Part shown: one piece after another, positions 24,012-25,743 of the stretch | How positions within the stretch are numbered: the stretch's first letter is position 1 | Layout: every line of letters starts with the position of its first letter | Source of the DNA: Lachnospiraceae bacterium UBA7225 | Lineage (GTDB): Bacteria; Bacillota; Clostridia; Lachnospirales; Lachnospiraceae | Direction of reading: 5' to 3' | NCBI GenBank assembly: GCA_002473385.1 | Contig: DKTR01000009.1 | Span: 1,910-27,652, forward strand | Length of the DNA stretch: 25,743 nucleotides | Position numbers and translations under genes: made by a program | The notes under the pieces: generated by a model | Database searches by the model: none | Seen by the model: the letters and a program-made list of their open reading frames with translations, nothing else | What the model was told of the DNA's origin: nothing

Positions 24012-24050
24012 CTTATACGAACGATTTTGTACACTTATTTCACAATTTTG
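24012..24050 (-). promoter_or_regulatory. Predicted activator-dependent promoter of the importer operon
   Basis: On the minus strand CAAAATTGTGAA (24050-24039) lies 21 nt before TATAAG (24017-24012), matching the hydrolase promoter in sequence and spacing. A further ATTG lies 19 nt upstream of the ATTG in the 12-mer, as in the other copy. There is no -35 consensus box. The leader to the permease ATG would be about 40 nt. Confidence 0.55.
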
Positions 24051-24070
24051 AACTTCCATTTCAATACTTA

Positions 24071-24099
24071 TTTACAAAATGCTGTATTTCTTCTATAAT
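24071..24099 (+). promoter_or_regulatory. Sigma-A promoter of the sensor kinase gene
   Basis: TTTACA (24071-24076) and TATAAT (24094-24099) are separated by exactly 17 bp. Transcription should start near 24106, about 75 nt before the kinase ATG. Its near-consensus boxes contrast with the weak, activator-type promoter of the divergent importer operon, suggesting steady sensor expression. Confidence 0.8.
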
Positions 24100-24179
24100 C
24101 AGTTTTGTTCCAGACCCGGCTTTCCTGCCAGTAAATCCGGTATTTATTCTTGCGTTTTCAATATCAGGGGGCACATAAG

Positions 24180-25743
24180 ATGCAGACAAATAAATCACTT
24201 TATAGAAATTTCCGCTATGGTTATCTGTTTTTCCTGGCTTTCTCTCTTATATTATTCATTTTCTTTTCAATCAGCAGTTTTCGTAATTGCCGTGATACTC
24301 TTACAGGACAATATATGTCCCGGTATATTTCTCTTGAAGACAGCCTGAATCAGATTGAAAACAAATGCACTGTTTCGCTGCGTTCGATCGGACATTCTAC
24401 GTATACACAAAACTGGCTTTTTGAACACCCTAATAACTCCAATTATACATATCGGAATTTTGCCTTATATAACATGAACAATTCATACCGCTCACTGGAT
24501 TATTGCAGAGATGAATATTTGTATACCAGTGAGGGTAAAATGCTCTGTCTGAATTCCAGTACAACAACATTATTTTACCAAATGCTTGAAGACAATCATT
24601 TAAAAAGCGCGGACCTGAAGGAAGCTTTTTTTTCAGATATTTACCATATCGGCGCTGAAAATACTCCCTGCATTTTTTTCGTTATGCCTCTGAAAAATAT
24701 CTACTCCTCTAATCCTGATCAGAAACTGATCGGAGCGGTACTTCTGGATATGAACGAATGGATGAGTGCTCTGGAAACAACCCATCAGTTCCTGACAGAT
24801 TCGTCAGGAATGCTATTAGTTGAATACAAGAAAAATTTTCTTTCCCACGATCAATTTAGTGAGCATGAACTCCTGACGATAAGAAATGCAGAATCTTATT
24901 CAACCATACGATTAGATACTGGAAATTGGCTTGTAAATAGTTCTGAATTAAGACTGAAGGACTGGAAATTTACTTACCTTTACCCGGAGCATCTTTTTCT
25001 TATGGATGTATTGCAAAATATGAAGTTTTTTTTCCTGTATGCACTATTATTTTTTACTATTTTCCATTTATTTGCGTTCTTTGCTCTTCATATGTTCCGA
25101 AAAGCTATATCGACGATTTCCGGACACGTAAACGAGATCTCCGGATTTCAAAAAATTCCTGCAAACAAGGAACCTGTCTATAAAGAGCTTTTGCCTTTAT
25201 ATGCGGCAGTCAATGTGCTTATTGAACGCTTAGAAAACGCCGCTGCAAAGGAGCAGCAGCTATACCGGGCTACTATTGAACAGAAAAAAGCAGAATTAAT
25301 CGCGTTAAAGTCTCAGATTAACGCTCATTTTTTATTTAACACTCTGTCCAGCATGAATAACATTGCAATCATTCAAAAAAACCGGGAAATATCTGATTTG
25401 ATTTGTGATTTATCCGGTATTTTTCAATACTTGATTTTCACACCATCTGTGACAGATTTATCTTCCGAAATAGAAATGATAAAACATTATCATGCCATCA
25501 TGAATTGCCGGTTTCCAGGTAAACATCTTTATCAATATGATATTTCCGATGAAGCCGGATGCTGGTATGTTCCCACAATGTTCCTAATGCCGCTGGTGGA
25601 AAACGCAGGGCGTCACGGTAAAAATATTGACAGGAAAGTGACCATATCTGTTTCTGCATATACTCAAAATGATTTTCTTGTAGTAAAAATTACGGATGAT
25701 GCAATTCAGAAACCCAGTATAGAAATTTCCAACTATATCAATG
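24180..25743 (+). CDS. YesM-type sensor histidine kinase, partial (3' end outside window)
   Basis: The first 521 residues of a membrane sensor kinase, cut by the right edge. It has a short cytosolic N-terminus, a span at about 14-33, a large external sensor domain (35-280, with a Cache-like look but no firm match), a second span at about 283-305, a HAMP-like linker and coiled coil (345-375), then the His_kinase domain. The phosphoacceptor is His383 in LKSQINAHFLFNTLSSMN, with Ala in place of the usual Pro before His. The N-box reads PLVENAGRHG (471-480). The next ATP-binding element, usually DNGxG, reads ITDDAIQ (504-510). AGGGGG lies 8 nt before the ATG and a strong promoter lies upstream. 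The partner should be the YesN-type regulator at 17580. Confidence 0.9.
   Translation, partial: MQTNKSLYRNFRYGYLFFLAFSLILFIFFSISSFRNCRDTLTGQYMSRYISLEDSLNQIENKCTVSLRSIGHSTYTQNWLFEHPNNSNYTYRNFALYNMNNSYRSLDYCRDEYLYTSEGKMLCLNSSTTTLFYQMLEDNHLKSADLKEAFFSDIYHIGAENTPCIFFVMPLKNIYSSNPDQKLIGAVLLDMNEWMSALETTHQFLTDSSGMLLVEYKKNFLSHDQFSEHELLTIRNAESYSTIRLDTGNWLVNSSELRLKDWKFTYLYPEHLFLMDVLQNMKFFFLYALLFFTIFHLFAFFALHMFRKAISTISGHVNEISGFQKIPANKEPVYKELLPLYAAVNVLIERLENAAAKEQQLYRATIEQKKAELIALKSQINAHFLFNTLSSMNNIAIIQKNREISDLICDLSGIFQYLIFTPSVTDLSSEIEMIKHYHAIMNCRFPGKHLYQYDISDEAGCWYVPTMFLMPLVENAGRHGKNIDRKVTISVSAYTQNDFLVVKITDDAIQKPSIEISNYIN

Overview
The window looks like a chromosomal segment from a Lachnospiraceae-type member of the Clostridia (Firmicutes). 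Evidence: strong AGGAGG ribosome-binding sites, the single-chain dimeric glycyl-tRNA synthetase, a PPi-type phosphofructokinase, the gene order M16 protease - era - recO - lipoprotein - glyS, MMPL plus xxxLxxG-repeat export genes, and a YesM/YesN two-component pair beside a peptide ABC importer. No rRNA, tRNA, CRISPR array, transposase or phage gene is visible.

Region 1 (1-7334, minus strand) is conserved housekeeping. A TTGCAA-17-TATAAT promoter at 7306-7334 drives the M16 protease, era (4-nt overlap), recO, a small lipoprotein and glyS. Next comes pfp, cut by the left edge of the window. Region 2 (7342-12896, minus) is a putative envelope export system: a TetR regulator, a terminator, a candidate operator, an MMPL/RND transporter, and a translationally coupled 883-residue secreted protein built largely of xxxLxxG heptads. 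Region 3 (12971-14602, minus) is a MerR regulator plus a ferredoxin-type aldo/keto reductase. Its promoter has the 19-bp spacer and 7+7-bp palindrome typical of MerR-activated promoters, and the regulator has a Cys at position 52 as in aldehyde-sensing AdhR/NmlR proteins.

Region 4 (about 14.6 kb to the right edge) is visibly AT-richer and reads as an accessory module. The plus strand carries a cytosolic class-C-beta-lactamase-fold serine hydrolase, a CitMHS-family transporter and a YesN-type response regulator. Facing them on the minus strand is a complete Dpp/Opp-type importer (two permeases, two ATPases, one binding protein). The YesM-type sensor kinase follows divergently on the plus strand and runs off the right edge; as an incomplete reading frame it is easy to miss.

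The most interesting observation is regulatory. The 12-mer CAAAATTGTGAA occurs in front of both halves of region 4 (14646-14657 plus; 24039-24050 minus). In both places it lies exactly 21 nt before a TATAA(A/G) -10 box and has a second ATTG element 19 nt upstream. This suggests that the kinase/regulator pair switches on the importer and the hydrolase/transporter unit together: uptake of a peptide-like compound, cytosolic hydrolysis, and movement of a carboxylate product. The substrate is unknown. The first of these promoters also overlaps a perfect 18-bp inverted repeat just before the hydrolase ribosome-binding site.
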